Of a stretch of 64,000 bases of DNA, positions 1 to 11,388 are shown piece by piece. Within the stretch, counting starts at the first letter, position 1. Every line of letters starts with the position of its first letter. This stretch comes from Rhizophagus irregularis (taxonomy: Eukaryota > Glomeromycota > Glomeromycetes > Glomerales > Glomeraceae). Below the pieces are notes generated by a model that worked only from the letters and a program-made list of their open reading frames with translations, searched no databases and was not told the DNA's origin. Location: NCBI RefSeq assembly GCF_026210795.1, contig NC_089440.1, positions 310,001-374,000 on the forward strand, read 5' to 3'. Both the position numbers and the translations under genes were made by a program.

Positions 1-1462
1 AAAATGCACAATAGATGCTTGGTATTCACATAAATTTCTTTAATTGATTGAATCATAGAAGGATCTGAATCAGTAAAAATAACTCCAGGAGAAATACCTG
101 TTTCAGTAAGAATAGTATCAAATAACCATCGGTATGTATTTAGTGTTTCATCATCAATTATAGCAGTTGCAACAATTCGTGACTTGTAGTTGTTATCAAC
201 TACAGCTATGATGCAAAGCATCATTTGAAATCTGTTTGTATTGTAGGTGGTATCAATAATAGTAACATCATTGTATTTGTTATATAGTTCCTTTTGTGTA
301 GGTGACATCCACAAGAGAGATTTTAGTTTTCTTGAGACAGGATCTAGCTGAAGTTTCACAATCCATAGTGGATTGGAATCCTTCCATTGCATTAATAGTT
401 CAAGCATCTGGGAAGCATCTGTATCTCCAGGGTTATTTTTTTGACGAAATTGATAGACCGCGTTATACAAATCCTTTTTATATATAGGTTGATCTGGATA
501 GTCATGCTTAAGTAAAGGATAAATAGATGCTGAGTCCATTTGACCTTGAATCACATACTTTTCAATATCCACCAGCATTTCAGGCATTAATTTTCGAAAT
601 CGCGGTGCTATTTCATGAACTATTGAAGTAAGTGAGTGATTATGTTCATTATTAAAAGAATTGATCTTTATAACACCACTTGTTTTTGGATAGGTAACAT
701 TAAGTTTCCAAGGGCATGATGTTTTTGAAGAGCTGGCATTGCGTCTTTTAGTTGGATCAGAAGTTACTTGAGAAGTATTTGAACCTGATTTGATACATTC
801 ATAGGCTACCCTTCGTATCACGCCTTCAATCTTCTCACTTGATCTGATTTTATAACTAAAACCTTCTTTTAAAGCAAATCTATTAATCCAACTCTTAAAT
901 TCGTCCCAGCTGTTGAAGGTTAATCCAGCAATCAATTCCAAAGAATCTGTAAGTTCAACCAATTCATCTTCATTATCACTTGTTTCATAATCCTATTAAC
1001 AAACATTAGAAACAAAATAATTAGATTGCTTATTAGAAGACGAAATTAATGATAAAAGAAAAAAAAATTTATTACTTGATTAGATTGATTTTCATTACAA
1101 TCAGATAGGTTTTCATTTAGATTTTCGTGGGGGACATCATAATCTAGGATAACATCGTGAGAAAAATTTTCGCGTGTATCGTAAGGTAGATAGGTATCAT
1201 AAGATAGATTTTCAAGGGTGTCATAGGGTAAACTGACGTCATAAGATAGATTTTCATAGTAGGTATTATTATCATAAGTGGGTGGTAGACTTTCGTGAGT
1301 GTTGTCATAAAGAAAATTTTCATAGGCGTCATAAAATAGGGTATTATTGTTAGGAATATTATCACGGATGTTATTATAGTCATGGGTGTTATCATAAGAA
1401 ATACTTTCTTGATTATCATGGGTGTTATCATAAGGATGGGTATTATTGTTATTACTAAACAT
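1..1462 (-). CDS. FAR1-like DNA-binding / MULE transposase-domain protein, C-terminus beyond window
   Basis: Two exons are visible: 1462-1076 and 992-1, with an 83 nt phase-0 intron (donor GTAATA, acceptor AATAG). About 459 residues are readable without a stop. Residues 1-129 are low-complexity, rich in Asn, Tyr and Asp, with repeated YDNTHE/LSYD units. Residues ~150-250 look like a FAR1/WRKY-GCM1 zinc region (Cys195, Cys222 in a CPW motif, His246 and His248 in HNH). Residues ~365-459 look like the start of a MULE transposase core: Asp376 in IIDTTYN and Asp437 in TDSDPSM fit the first two acidic residues of DDE. The third acidic residue lies off the left edge. No frameshift is seen, so the gene is either a recent transposase or a domesticated one. 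It is divergent to the kinase at 2025. The domain calls are strong; whether it is mobile cannot be decided because no terminal repeats are visible. Confidence 0.85.
1090..1440 (-). repeat. Imperfect minisatellite inside exon 1 of the FAR1/MULE gene
   Basis: Units of roughly 30 nt built on the plus-strand core TCATAAGATAGATTTTCA recur with substitutions. On the coding strand they give alternating YDN.., ENLSYD.. and ..YDT.. peptides. The repeat stays in frame over the whole block, which suggests it is translated. Confidence 0.6.
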
Positions 1463-2024
1463 CTTATATTCTTATAATGAAAAGAAGAGAAAAGAACAAA
1501 ATGATCGATACAGCCACAAAAATGTAACGCAAAAATAAACAGTACGTGACTTGTAATAATACGGGTTTAAACCCTTGTGTAAATTTTAAAAATTTATTAT
1601 ATCACGTGATTGATAATACGGGTTTCAAACACCCGTGTACAATTTGAAATTCTCATAGGAATAAATCATCTGATTGTTTATAATAAATTAGGTTATAATC
1701 AAAGAATTTAAATAAACCTCAATTCATTTTATTTTACGTTATTTTATCAGGCGAATCACATTACTTGTAACGTTATGTCATACAGTCGTGAAAAAGTAAA
1801 GCATTAATTATTCAAATTTTTTGGCGCAGTAAATTATTGATGATCAAGTTTGTTATACAATGCTGTTCTCGTCTCTTTTAATGCCAAAAACGGAAAGAAT
1901 GGTTTTTTTTTTGAAATAAATATTCAGGTTTGATACTTCTTCCTGTACATAATTATTTATTATTTATCGTTTGTTAAATAAAATTTGTAAAGTTGATTAA
2001 CATTACTACCCAAATAATTTAACT
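1463..2024. other. Divergent intergenic region between FAR1/MULE gene and kinase
   Basis: This 562 bp gap must hold the 5' regions of both neighbours. It contains a pair of diverged direct repeats (listed separately) and a T-run near 1903-1912. No protein-like frame was found. Confidence 0.6.
1543..1649. repeat. Diverged direct repeat pair, ~47 bp each
   Basis: Copy 1 (about 1543-1590) and copy 2 (about 1602-1649) share ACGTGA, then AATACGGGTTT, then a CCC..TGTGTA/CCCGTGTA block and a final AATTT.AAA. Each contains ACGTGA, and copy 2 has the full palindrome CACGTG. Their position between two divergent genes suggests a duplicated upstream element, but no function is shown. Confidence 0.6.
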
Positions 2025-2333
2025 ATGAGTGGACCATGGGGAATATGTGAAGAATGTAATCAAGAAAATACCGGATATGAATGGTGTAATGCATGTAATG
2101 CGAAACATTTTCAACAAAATTTTAAAAATTGGACTAGTGGTAATGATGATATTGATAAATGCATTCAAAAAACTCAATTATCAGCAAATTATAGCTGTGA
2201 AGTATTAGAATGGATACCTTATAATAAATTTTATGATCTTAATCGCATTGCAAAAGGCGGGTATTCTATTGTATATAGAGAAAAATGTATTGATGGATTT
2301 ATATGTAATTGGGATAATAAAAATCAAAATTGG

Positions 2334-3745
2334 CCCTATGAAAAAAAATCATCCAATTTTTGTACAATATTTGTTCAAGTCCGTGTGGAAATTGTACAAT
2401 TATTGCAGATTTTTGGATAAAAATAGCTATGAAGTTTTTCAAAGCATATTAAAAGTATGCAATTTTTGTACAACTTAAATTTAGGATATAGAAAATGTTC
2501 AATTTTTGTGTGATCTTTATACAACTTAAATTTAGGATACAGAAAACATTCAATTTTTGTACAATAAAAATTGTGATTATTGACTTATTGTACAACTTGA
2601 AAATAGACTTAAATTTAGGATACGGAAAGCAATTTTTGGGTAATCCTACTATACTACTTTCCATCTTACCTGTATGGTTACATTTGACCACTTTTAGGGT
2701 CAAATATACCACTTTTAACCATTACAAATAGATTTTCCTAAGTAAAGTGATTTATGCAGTAAGGTTACACAAATTCAACTGCATATTCGGACATCTTCCG
2801 GACCCATTGGTGAAATTTTTGTATTATCTTGTAACTAAAAAAAAGTTAAAAACTTTTTATTAGGTTACACAATTAGTTCTGACTGGAATTATAATTTGGC
2901 CAGAATTATGCAGTAAAAATCAACTCTTAAAATTATATGTGTTGATCACGTGATCTGATCGTCAAAATAAATATGACGACGCGAAATGTTTTTGTTTATG
3001 TTTTTTTTAACCTTTTAACTTTTCTTCAACATTCTTTTAAAATATCAGGTAAGAAAACTTGTGTTCTTTATCTTTTTATTTTCCTAACTTTTTACATTTT
3101 AATGTTACTAACTTGCTTTCTTCACTAACTTCATACTTTTTTTTTATTACTAACACTAATAATTTACTTTTTAACACTACTAATTTGCTTTCTTCACTAA
3201 CTTCATACTTTTTTATTACTAACACTAATAATTTACTTTTTAACACTACTAATTTGCTTTCTTCACTAACTTCATACTTTTTTATTTAATACTAATAATT
3301 TACTTACACTAATAATTTACTTTCTTCTTTGATACTACTAATTTACTTTCATATTACTAACATACTTTATTTTATTTTATTTTCTTACAAATTTTTATAT
3401 TTATGATTATATCAAATTTAGTATTTTATTTATGAAATATTGTGTATATTTTTTATATTTTAAGTTAATAAAAATTCATAATTTAACTTTATAAATTGCC
3501 TGTTATTACTGTAAAATTTAACCTATAATTCCTAAAATATGGCCTAAAATTTGGCTCAAAAATCACACAATAATTGTATAAATTCAGGTCAAAAATAGGA
3601 TAATTATTGAATGAATTGCCATGCAATAATTGTGTGATTTATTGCAATTTTTAGCACAATTATTGTATGGTCAAATATACAGAAATCGTAGTGAATTTAA
3701 TTGAATGATTTTTCAACAAAAATCACACAGACTTTTTTCATAGGG
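2334..3745. mobile_element. Non-autonomous TIR DNA transposon inside the kinase exon
   Basis: The ends are a 13 bp terminal inverted repeat, CCCTATGAAAAAA at 2334-2346 and its reverse complement at 3733-3745. The element is flanked by TGG at 2331-2333 and 3746-3748, a candidate 3 bp target duplication. The 1412 bp body has no transposase-like frame. It contains diverged internal direct repeats (core ACTTAAATTTAGGATA near 2475, 2524 and 2608) and a 69 bp tandem repeat. A 3 bp duplication would fit CACTA- or PIF/Harbinger-like chemistry, but the ends do not read CACTA, so the superfamily is left open. Confidence 0.8.
3108..3300. repeat. ~69 bp tandem repeat, about 2.7 units, inside the TIR element
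   Basis: Units run from ACTAACTTGCTTTC through TTCATACTTTTTT to AATTTACTTTTTAACACT. The first is about 72 bp because of a longer T-run, the second 69 bp, and the third is partial. Flanking partial copies of AATAATTTACTTT continue to about 3345. The repeat yields a spurious frame of repeated NLLSSLTSYFF peptides. Confidence 0.85.
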
Positions 3746-4873
3746 TGGAAACGGTATAATGTAAATAAATTTGTAGCTCTGAAAAGAGTAGAAGATTCAA
3801 AAAGTTCTACATTAAAATTTATCAATGAGGTATGGATTAGTTTATAATTATTTAATAAAACTTTCAAGTGTAATTTTTATTAAAGTTACTTTTTAAAAAA
3901 AAAATATGTACCATATATTTAGGTGTTATTACATACAAAATTATCTGCTGAAACAATTCATATTGTTATGTCTTATGGAATAACTCAGGATCCGAGTACT
4001 GAAAATTATATGATGGTTCTGGAATATGCAAGGAATGGAACTTTAGGACATTACATGTTTACAAATAAATTAAGTTTGGAGTCTAAGTTATATTATTTAT
4101 ATAATATTGCAGATGGACTTAACACAATTCATAAAAATGAACTAATTCATAGAGATTTACATGCTGGTAATATATTAATGTTTGGTTCCACTGCTTGTAT
4201 ATCTGATCTGGGATTGTGCAAAAATTATAATGAATTAGAAAACGTGGAGAATACAAAGTATGGAGTTCTATCATATGTGGCTCCCGAAATTTTTAGAGGA
4301 GACTTTTATACCAAAGATTCTGATATTTATAGTTTTGGCATAATTATGTATTTAGTAATTTCAGAAACTCCTCCATATTATAATATGCCTTATGATGTGA
4401 TTTTGGTATTGAATATTTGTGAAGGATTAAGACCTGAATTTCATATTAAAATACCACAATTAATTTTACATTTAATTAAAAGATGTTTGGATGCAAATCC
4501 ATCAATTCGACCAACAGCAAATGAAGTTTATGAGATTTTGATTCAATGGTCACTTGAGTTTGATAATCAAATAGAATTACAAAAACAAATTGAAGAAATA
4601 AAAATGATCAATAATAAACCTTTAACAAATAAGATACATCCTGAAGATTTTTATAAAAGTAGATCACTTAATTTTAAAAATCTCCCTGAACCCAAGAATT
4701 CTGATGATTATTATGAATTATATGATAATATATCAAGCAAGATATATTCAGGTATTATGTTTACATAATTTAACCTTAAACGAATTCCTTTATTTATTTA
4801 CACTGACTATTAATCCTCTACAGAAATAAAATCCGATAAAACCGATTACCTAGAATGTGAAATTATTGATTAA

Positions 4874-6104
4874 ATCTATGAACCAAAGTAATTATAGATT
4901 GTTTAATCAAATAACAAAATATACAATGATTCTTTAACTATTCGTATATATATACTAACTTTTGATGAATATAAAATTTTGTACAACACTGATTATAGAG
5001 TATTTATGTGACTATTTATTCTTATATAAATAAAATCAGAAATTAAATATTATGAACAGGATTAGAAAAAAATTATATTTCATATATTGCCAAGTTATTG
5101 TAAGTTCAGTTCTTGAGCCTACGATTTTCAGTTTATTAATCTACTAAAGACCAATCCAGATCAGCCCGATTTTTAATTAAATAAATATGTCAAACAGTAT
5201 CTTTTTGTTATCATTTTATCTGTAATTTTTTTATTATTTTTTTTCTATTTTTAACCAGGGAGGCATTAGAATTCAACCACTACCACCTAGTATATCCATA
5301 ATAGTTTATTTCATCAGCACATATATAGGGTTATTCCAATCACATGAATAATTACCTATCTGGAAATATAGCCGCAGTTACTATGTCAAATTAATAATAT
5401 AATTTTTGTTGAATGATCTAAATTCTAACTGAAACTTCTATTACAAATTTGTAGACAAAATCTTTGATAAAGAAAACCAGACAATAAAAAATATTGAAAT
5501 ATGTTAATTACCTACTTAGGTATCTGGTATTAAAATGGAATTTCCTATAAAAGAATAAAAAAAAAATTATTGAGTCGTTAAATACTGTATAGTCTCAAAA
5601 TTATTATTAAAAGCCTTCCAAGGATCTCAGTTTCTGATGTCCATTAAAATAAACAATAATAACATTTATAAATTAATCCTTTTTTTACAGAAAATAAATT
5701 TACCATGATCTAAAAAATAACTCTACATGGAACGATTCGGAAATTCTATAAAATTTGATACGATAGTAGATTTAATATCAAAAACTTGTGTAATTAAATT
5801 TATCGGGACTAAATATGTTTATTGTTTATTTTGATCAGAGATGTACGAAAATTACAGCGAGAATGTTTGGATATCTCTGTCTAAAACGTTCGGAAAATAT
5901 AGCAAAATATAAAAGATTCCGGACATCTGAAATGTAAAAGATACCGAATATTATTTAACATTTCCGGACAAATTTCAGAATTCTTTTTTTGTAGGGAAAT
6001 AATTTGACCAATCAATAAATTTGTGTTTAAAGTAATATTTATTATTGTATTAACTGAAGTTTTCTAAGCTAAAAGATGAACCATAATTCATAAATACGGT
6101 CTAA
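4874..6104. other. Intergenic, no gene seen; repeat fragments
   Basis: No protein-like frame was found. Around 5840-5985 lies a patch with several TCCGGAC/TTCGGAAA motifs that also occur near 32165-32345, probably a decayed dispersed repeat. The 5586-5830 block is homologous to 11819-12050 (listed separately). Confidence 0.5.
5586..5830 (+). repeat. Direct repeat flanking the three-gene tandem array (left copy)
   Basis: It aligns by eye with 11819-12050: shared stretches include TCAAAATTAT, CAATAATAACATTTA, TAAAAAATAA and AAATTTATCG in the same order and spacing, with many differences between. The two copies bracket the three BTB-TLDc genes at 6105-11388. Confidence 0.55.
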
Positions 6105-7601
6105 TTATTTTTTAATAACCTGAAAAACTTCATAATCATCTGCTTTAAAACCACCTGTCGGTATATCAATTTTAGGATAAGAACATTTATTATTTATATG
6201 ACTAAACCAAGTACCCTTATAAAAATCTAAATCACTACCCCACCAAATACTGGGCCATTATTACGACTACTACCTACAGAATTAACACCATTACTGTAAC
6301 CTAATTGTGCGCTTTGAAGATTATCTCTATTCGTAAATGAGAATATAAAGCTATCATAAGTAGACTTCCGACCTGAAGTATCCCAACTAAGTGGATTATA
6401 CCCTCCGACTATTTGATTTGAATTTGTGATTTTTACTATAACTAAGGTAGCTCCTTTATTATCGCATTTTTCATGGAATGCTTCATCAGTATTACCGTCT
6501 CTACTAGCTCTATATAGAAGATAAAAATTATAAGGAATATATTCGGAAATATACACTTTTCTATAAATCCAATTTGCAAAAATTTCAATATGTTTTTGAT
6601 TAATTATAACGGAATCAATTTTACATTTAGATTGTCTAGGAGGTCGTTTGTCTTCATTTAATTGTTTGTTTTGAGCCATGTGAAATAAAATCATGTTATT
6701 AACTAAACTTTTTGGCATTATATCTTTAAATGGATATACTTTAGTAGCAAAACTTTCTGAAGAAATATAATTAAATCTTACAAGCGGGATAAATTTATTA
6801 ATTGTTCTTTCCATAATTGTGATTTCTTCATTATTCCATTGTGTAGGATCTTGTGAAATATTAGAATGTTGAGCAAAACACCATTTAATCAAATTATCCC
6901 AAATGACAATTTCATCTAATAACAAATCATCCCTTTTAAAAAGTAATTCTAATAAAGATGGTTTCAAACTTATAAATCTATCAGAACTAAATAATATTTC
7001 TGGTTCCTCACAAATTTTCTTAAGTGAAAGATTAAATAAATCCATGAAAGTTTCATGTTGATAAATTGTTTCGAGAATTTCAATAGGATTTTGTTGTAAA
7101 TATTCATCATGATGTTCAATCAAATATTCTTGTGTATGACTGACTAAGATTTGAATTCCAAGTTCATTCACCGCTATCAAAAGTTTTAAAATATCAGGTC
7201 CTTGCAATTTTTCTAAATCAATTCTTCCACAATAAATAAATCTGAATATTTAAAAAAAAATCTTAATAGTGGTATTTTAATATACCATAGTATAAACAAT
7301 TATGACTGTACCTTAAAATAACTTCAAATAGTTGAGGTGAAATATTAGGTTTTCTAAAAATAAATTTTTCATCTTTCTTTTCAGACCATTCCTTAGAGAG
7401 TTCTGCACGAAAATATTGGGACCTAATACGCAAAATACATGAGTGTGCATGCAGTTCCTTCACATTTTCATTTTCACCAACGTAAATAATAACGTTACAA
7501 TCTTCATTATCTTCAAGTAATTTTTCGTAATCGTTAGCCACTTCATGAAGGTATTCAGAAGGCATCTTTATTTTTAATAATAATCGCCTTATAATTTCCA
7601 T
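6105..7601 (-). pseudogene. BTB-BACK-TLDc gene with a one-base frameshift near the TLDc end
   Basis: Exon 1 is 7601-7312, the intron 70 nt, and exon 2 starts at 7241. A second in-frame Met at 7565 aligns with the start of most paralogs, so the upstream Met at 7601 is optional. BTB, BACK and most of TLDc are intact, including CDNKGAT and VGGYNPLSWD. At about 6239 one base is missing relative to the copies at 7909 and 9915: the run encoding FGGGSDL reads FGGVVI and stops at 6227. The lost C-terminal ~45 codons, ending DYEVFQVIKK with stop at 6105, remain open in the shifted frame, so the change is very recent or an assembly error. A translated product would lack the final TLDc strands. Confidence 0.85.
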
Positions 7602-7908
7602 AGAAGTTTAAATTCAAATATTGAATGTTGTACGACTCACTCACGGAACACAATCACATGTAACTTACAGATGATCGTATAAGCAAAATTTCAGCCGGCT
7701 CTATCATAGCATGATAATTTTACCAAGAAATTTGCATTTTTATATTTTAAAATCAAATAAGCTCGCTTCATTAGTTCATTACAAAAATACTAGTAACCAA
7801 TTCTTTAAAATTTAATGTGTATTAAATATAAAATGATTTAGTTAATAAATAATTCGTTTATAAGAATTACTTTAAGGTAAAAGCTTGAACAGTTAGTATA
7901 TATTTCGA
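7602..7908. other. Spacer between first and second tandem copies
   Basis: The 307 bp hold the 5' region of the 6105 copy and the 3' end of the 7909 copy. It aligns closely with 9410-9914 and includes ACACAATCACATGTAACTT near 7641, a sequence also upstream of the next copy. It lacks the MITE found in that next spacer. Confidence 0.65.
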
Positions 7909-9409
7909 TTATTTTTTAATAACTTGAAAAATTTCATAATCATCTGCTTTAAAACCACCTGTTTGTATATCAATTTTAGGATAACAATTATTATTATTTA
8001 TATGACTAAACCAAGTACCCCCATAAAAAGCTAAATCAGAACCTTCGCCAAATACTGGGCCATTAATACCATAACAACCTATAGAATTAACACCATTACT
8101 GTAACCAAAATTTGCGCTTTGAAGGTCATCTCTATTTGTAAATGAGAATATAAAGCTATCATAAGTAGACTTCCATGTATTACTTGTATCCCAACTAAGT
8201 GGATTATACCCTCCGACTATTTGATTTGAATTTGTAATTTTTACTATAACTAAGGGAGCTCCTTTATTATCACATTTTTCATGGAATGCTTCATGCATAT
8301 TACCATCCCTACTAGCTCGATATAGAAGATGAAAATTATAAGGAATATATTCGGAAACTTTTACTTTTCTATAAATCCAGTTTGCAAAAATTTCAATATG
8401 TTTTTGATTAATTATAACGGAATCAATTTTACATTTCGATTGTCTAGGAGGTCCTTTGTCTTCATTTAATTGTTTGTTTTGAGCCATGTAAAATAAAATC
8501 ATGTTATTAACTAAACTTTTTGGCATTATAACTTTAAATGGATATACTTTAGTAGCAAAACTTTCCGGAGAAATATAATTAAATCTTACAAGCGGGATAA
8601 ATTTACTAATTGTCCTTTCCATAAGTGTGAATTCTTCATTATTCCATTGTGTGGGATCTTGTGAAATGTTCGAATGTTGAGCAAAACACCATTTAATCAA
8701 ATTATCCCAAATGACAATTTCATCTAATAACAAATCATCTCTTTTCAAAAGTAATTCTAATAAAGATGGTTTCAAACTCATAAATTCATCAGAACTAAAT
8801 AATATTTCTGGTTCCCCACAAATTTTCTTAAGTGAGAGATTAAATAAATCCATAAAAGTCTCATGCTGATAAATTGTTTCGAGAATTACAATAGGATTTT
8901 GTTGTAAATATTCAAATTGATGTTCAATCAAATACTCTTGTGTATGAATGACTAAGGTTTGAATTCCAAGTCCATCCACCGCTATCAAAAGTTTTAAGAT
9001 ATCAGGCCCTTGCAATTTTTCTAAATCAATTCTTCCACAATAAATAAATCTGAATATTTAAAAAAAAAAAAATTTAATAGAGGTATTTTAATATACCATA
9101 TAAATAATTACGATAGTACCTTAAAATAACTTCAAATAGTTGAGGTGAAATATTAGGTTTTCTAAAAACAAATTTTTCATCTTTCTTTTCAGACCATTCC
9201 TTAGAGAGTGCTGCACGAAAATATTGGGACCTAATACGTAAAATACAAGAATGTGCATGCAGTTCCTTCACATTTTCATTTTCACCAACGTAAATAATAA
9301 CGTTACAATCTTCATTATCTTCAAGTAATTTTTCGTAATCATTAGCTACTTCTTGAAGGTATTCAGAAGGCATCTTTATTTTTAACAATAATCGCCTTAT
9401 AATTTCCAT
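7909..9409 (-). CDS. BTB-BACK-TLDc domain protein (tandem copy 2)
   Basis: Exons 9409-9120 and 9049-7909 with a 70 nt intron give 476 residues. A second Met at 9373 matches the start of most paralogs; the first Met adds a basic MEIIRRLLLKIK leader seen only here and in the 6105 copy. The BTB part contains CNVIIYVGENENVKELHAHS and RSQYFRAALSKE; BACK follows FIYCGRIDL; TLDc carries the IFANWIYRKVKVSEYIPYNF variant, CDNKGAP (T to P in an otherwise constant CDNKGAT), VGGYNPLSWD and the terminal DYEIFQV. Predicted soluble: no signal or membrane segment is seen. It is the full-length version of the frameshifted 6105 neighbour, so it probably supplies the function of that pair. A Cullin-3 adaptor role is family inference. 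Confidence 0.92.
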
Positions 9410-9914
9410 AGATGTTTAAATTTAAATATTGAATGTTGTACGACTCACTCACGGAACACAATCACATGTAACTTACAGAATTTTGGAGATGATCGCATAA
9501 GCAAAATTTCAGCCGACTCTATAGCATACCATTTTTAGGAATTTTTAGAATTTAGTAAAAATTGTTTTTTAGTAATTTTACCAGGACAAATTTGCTTTAA
9601 GTAAAATCAAATAAGCTCGCTTCATTAGTTCATTACAAAAATACTTTACAGAAACTTCAAGATCGTAGCGATGGCTTAATGCGCAGTAACTGCGTTATAA
9701 ATACATAGTGACCACATTATGTAATCGTAAAGAAATTACATATATGTAGTTACTGCGCATTAAGCCATCGCTACGATCTTGAAGTTTCTGTAAAGTATTA
9801 GTAACCAATTCTTTAAAATTTAATGTGAATTAAATATAAAAATGATTTAGTTAATAAATAACTCGTTTATAAGAATTACTTTAAGCTAAAAGCTTGAACA
9901 GTTACATATTTCGA
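9410..9914. other. Spacer between second and third tandem copies, carrying a MITE
   Basis: The region matches the 7602-7908 spacer on both sides of the MITE at 9644-9795. It also has a short extra stretch with ATTTTTAGGAATTTTTAG near 9530. Confidence 0.65.
9644..9795. mobile_element. MITE with ~48 bp perfect TIRs and TA target duplication (Tc1/mariner type)
   Basis: Arms 9642-9691 and 9748-9797 are perfect inverted repeats when the flanking TA is included, starting CTTTACAGAAACTTCAAG. The 152 bp element is flanked by TA at 9642-9643 and 9796-9797. The paralogous spacer near 7785 is an empty site: it reads CAAAAATACTAGTAACC where removal of the element plus one TA predicts CAAAAATATTAGTAACC, one base different. 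A TA duplication points to the Tc1/mariner superfamily. The loop of about 56 bp has no coding capacity. Confidence 0.9.
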
Positions 9915-11388
9915 TTATTTTTTAATAACTTGAAAAACTTCATAATCATCTGCTTTAAAAGCACCTGTTGGTATACCAATTTTAGGATAAGAACAATTAC
10001 TATTTATATGACTATACCAAGTACCCTTATAAAATTCTAAATCACTACCTCCGCCAAATACTGGGCCATTACTACCATAACCACCTATAGCTTTAACACC
10101 ATTACTGTAACCTAAATTTGCGCTTTGAAGGTCATCTCTATTTGTAAATGAGAATATAAAGCTATCATAGGTTGGCCTTCGTGTTCCTTCACAATCCCAA
10201 CTAAGTGGATTATATCCTCCGACTATTTGATTTGAATTTGTGATTTTTACTATAACTAGGGTAGCTCCTTTATTATCACATTTTTCATGAAATGCGGTAT
10301 TTGTATTACCATCCCTACTAGCTCGATATAAGAGATGAAAATTATAAGGAATATATTCGGAAACTTTTACTTTTCTATAAATCCAGTTTGCAAAAATTTC
10401 AATATGTTTTTGATTAATTATAACGGAATCAATTTTACATTTCGATTGTCTAGGAGGTCGTTTATCCTCATTTACTAGTTGATTATTTTGAGCATAAAAT
10501 ATAAGCATCTTATTAATTAAATCTTTTGGCAATATTTCTTTAAATGGATATATTTTAGTAACGAAATTTTCCATAGAAATATAATAAAATCTTATTAATG
10601 AAGTAAATTTATGAATTGTTCTCTCCATGATTGTGATTTCTTCTCTATTCCATTGTGTAGGATCTTGTGAAATATTCGAATGTTGAGAAAAACACCATTT
10701 AATCAAATTATCCCAAATAACAATTTCGTCTAATGATAAATCATCTCTTTTCAGAAGTAACTCCAATAAAGATGATTTTAAACTAATAAGTTTATAAGAA
10801 TCAAATAATATTTCCGGCTCTTCACAAATTTTCTTAAGAGAAAGATTTAATATATCAGTGAAATTTTCCTTTTGATAAACTGTTTCAAGAACTCCAATAG
10901 GATTTTTTTGTAAAAATTCATCATGATGGTTAATCATATATTCTTGAATATGATTTATTAATGTAAAAATGTTGAGTTCATTTACTATTATCAAAAGTCT
11001 TAAAATATCAGATTCTTGTAATTTCTCTAAATCAATCTTTCCACAATAAATAAATCTGAATATTAAAAAAAAGAATTAATTAAATAAAGTATTTAATTAT
11101 CACCATAAAATTTAATATAAAAACTTAACATTACCTTAAAATCATTTCAAATAAATGAGGCGGAATATTGGGTTTTCTAAGAATAAATTTTCCATCGTTC
11201 ATTTCAGGTCGCTCTTTAGAGAGTTCTGCAGAAAAATATTTGGACCTAATACGTAAAATATTTGAATGTGCATGTATTTCCTTCACATCATTATTTTCTC
11301 CGGCGTAAATAATAACATTACAATCTTCATTAGTTTCAAGTAATTTTTCATAATCATCAGTCACTTCTTGAGGACATTCGAAAGGCAT
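9915..11388 (-). CDS. BTB-BACK-TLDc domain protein (tandem copy 3)
   Basis: Exons 11388-11135 and 11055-9915 with a 79 nt intron give 464 residues. The start MPFECPQEVTDDYEKLL has no leader before it. Its TLDc half is almost the same as that of the 7909 copy (same YIPYNFHLLYRASRDGN run), while its BTB and BACK halves are clearly more diverged, for example LINHIQEYMINHHDEF in BACK. This unevenness suggests gene conversion across the TLDc part. The C-terminus DYEVFQVIKK is complete. The variable TLDc loop reads CEGTRRPTYDSFIFSF where the neighbours have SNTWKSTYDSF or SGRKSTYDSF. Confidence 0.92.

Larger units (their letters stand above)
2025..4873 (+). pseudogene. TKL-like protein kinase interrupted by a TIR element
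   Basis: Exon 1 is split: 2025-2333 and 3749-3829. Exon 2 is 3923-4751 and exon 3 is 4824-4873, ending in TAA. Leaving out the insert and one copy of its duplicated TGG gives 1269 nt in one frame, 422 residues. The N-terminus has CEEC and CNAC, the zinc-ribbon-like pairs usual in this fungal family. The glycine loop is AKGGYSIVYR; the catalytic lysine is in VALK just right of the insert; the catalytic loop is HRDLHAGN; the Mg loop is DLG rather than DFG; APE and SIRP-type motifs follow. All key kinase residues survive, so the insertion looks recent. As it stands, translation from 2025 stops 29 codons past the junction, losing the catalytic domain. Exon 3 is short and its call rests on phase and splice sites. 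Confidence 0.85.

Noticed and set aside
3059-3289. 76-codon frame with repeated NLLSSLTSYFF units
   Set aside because: It is a translation of the 69 bp tandem repeat in the TIR element, with no ATG context or domain.
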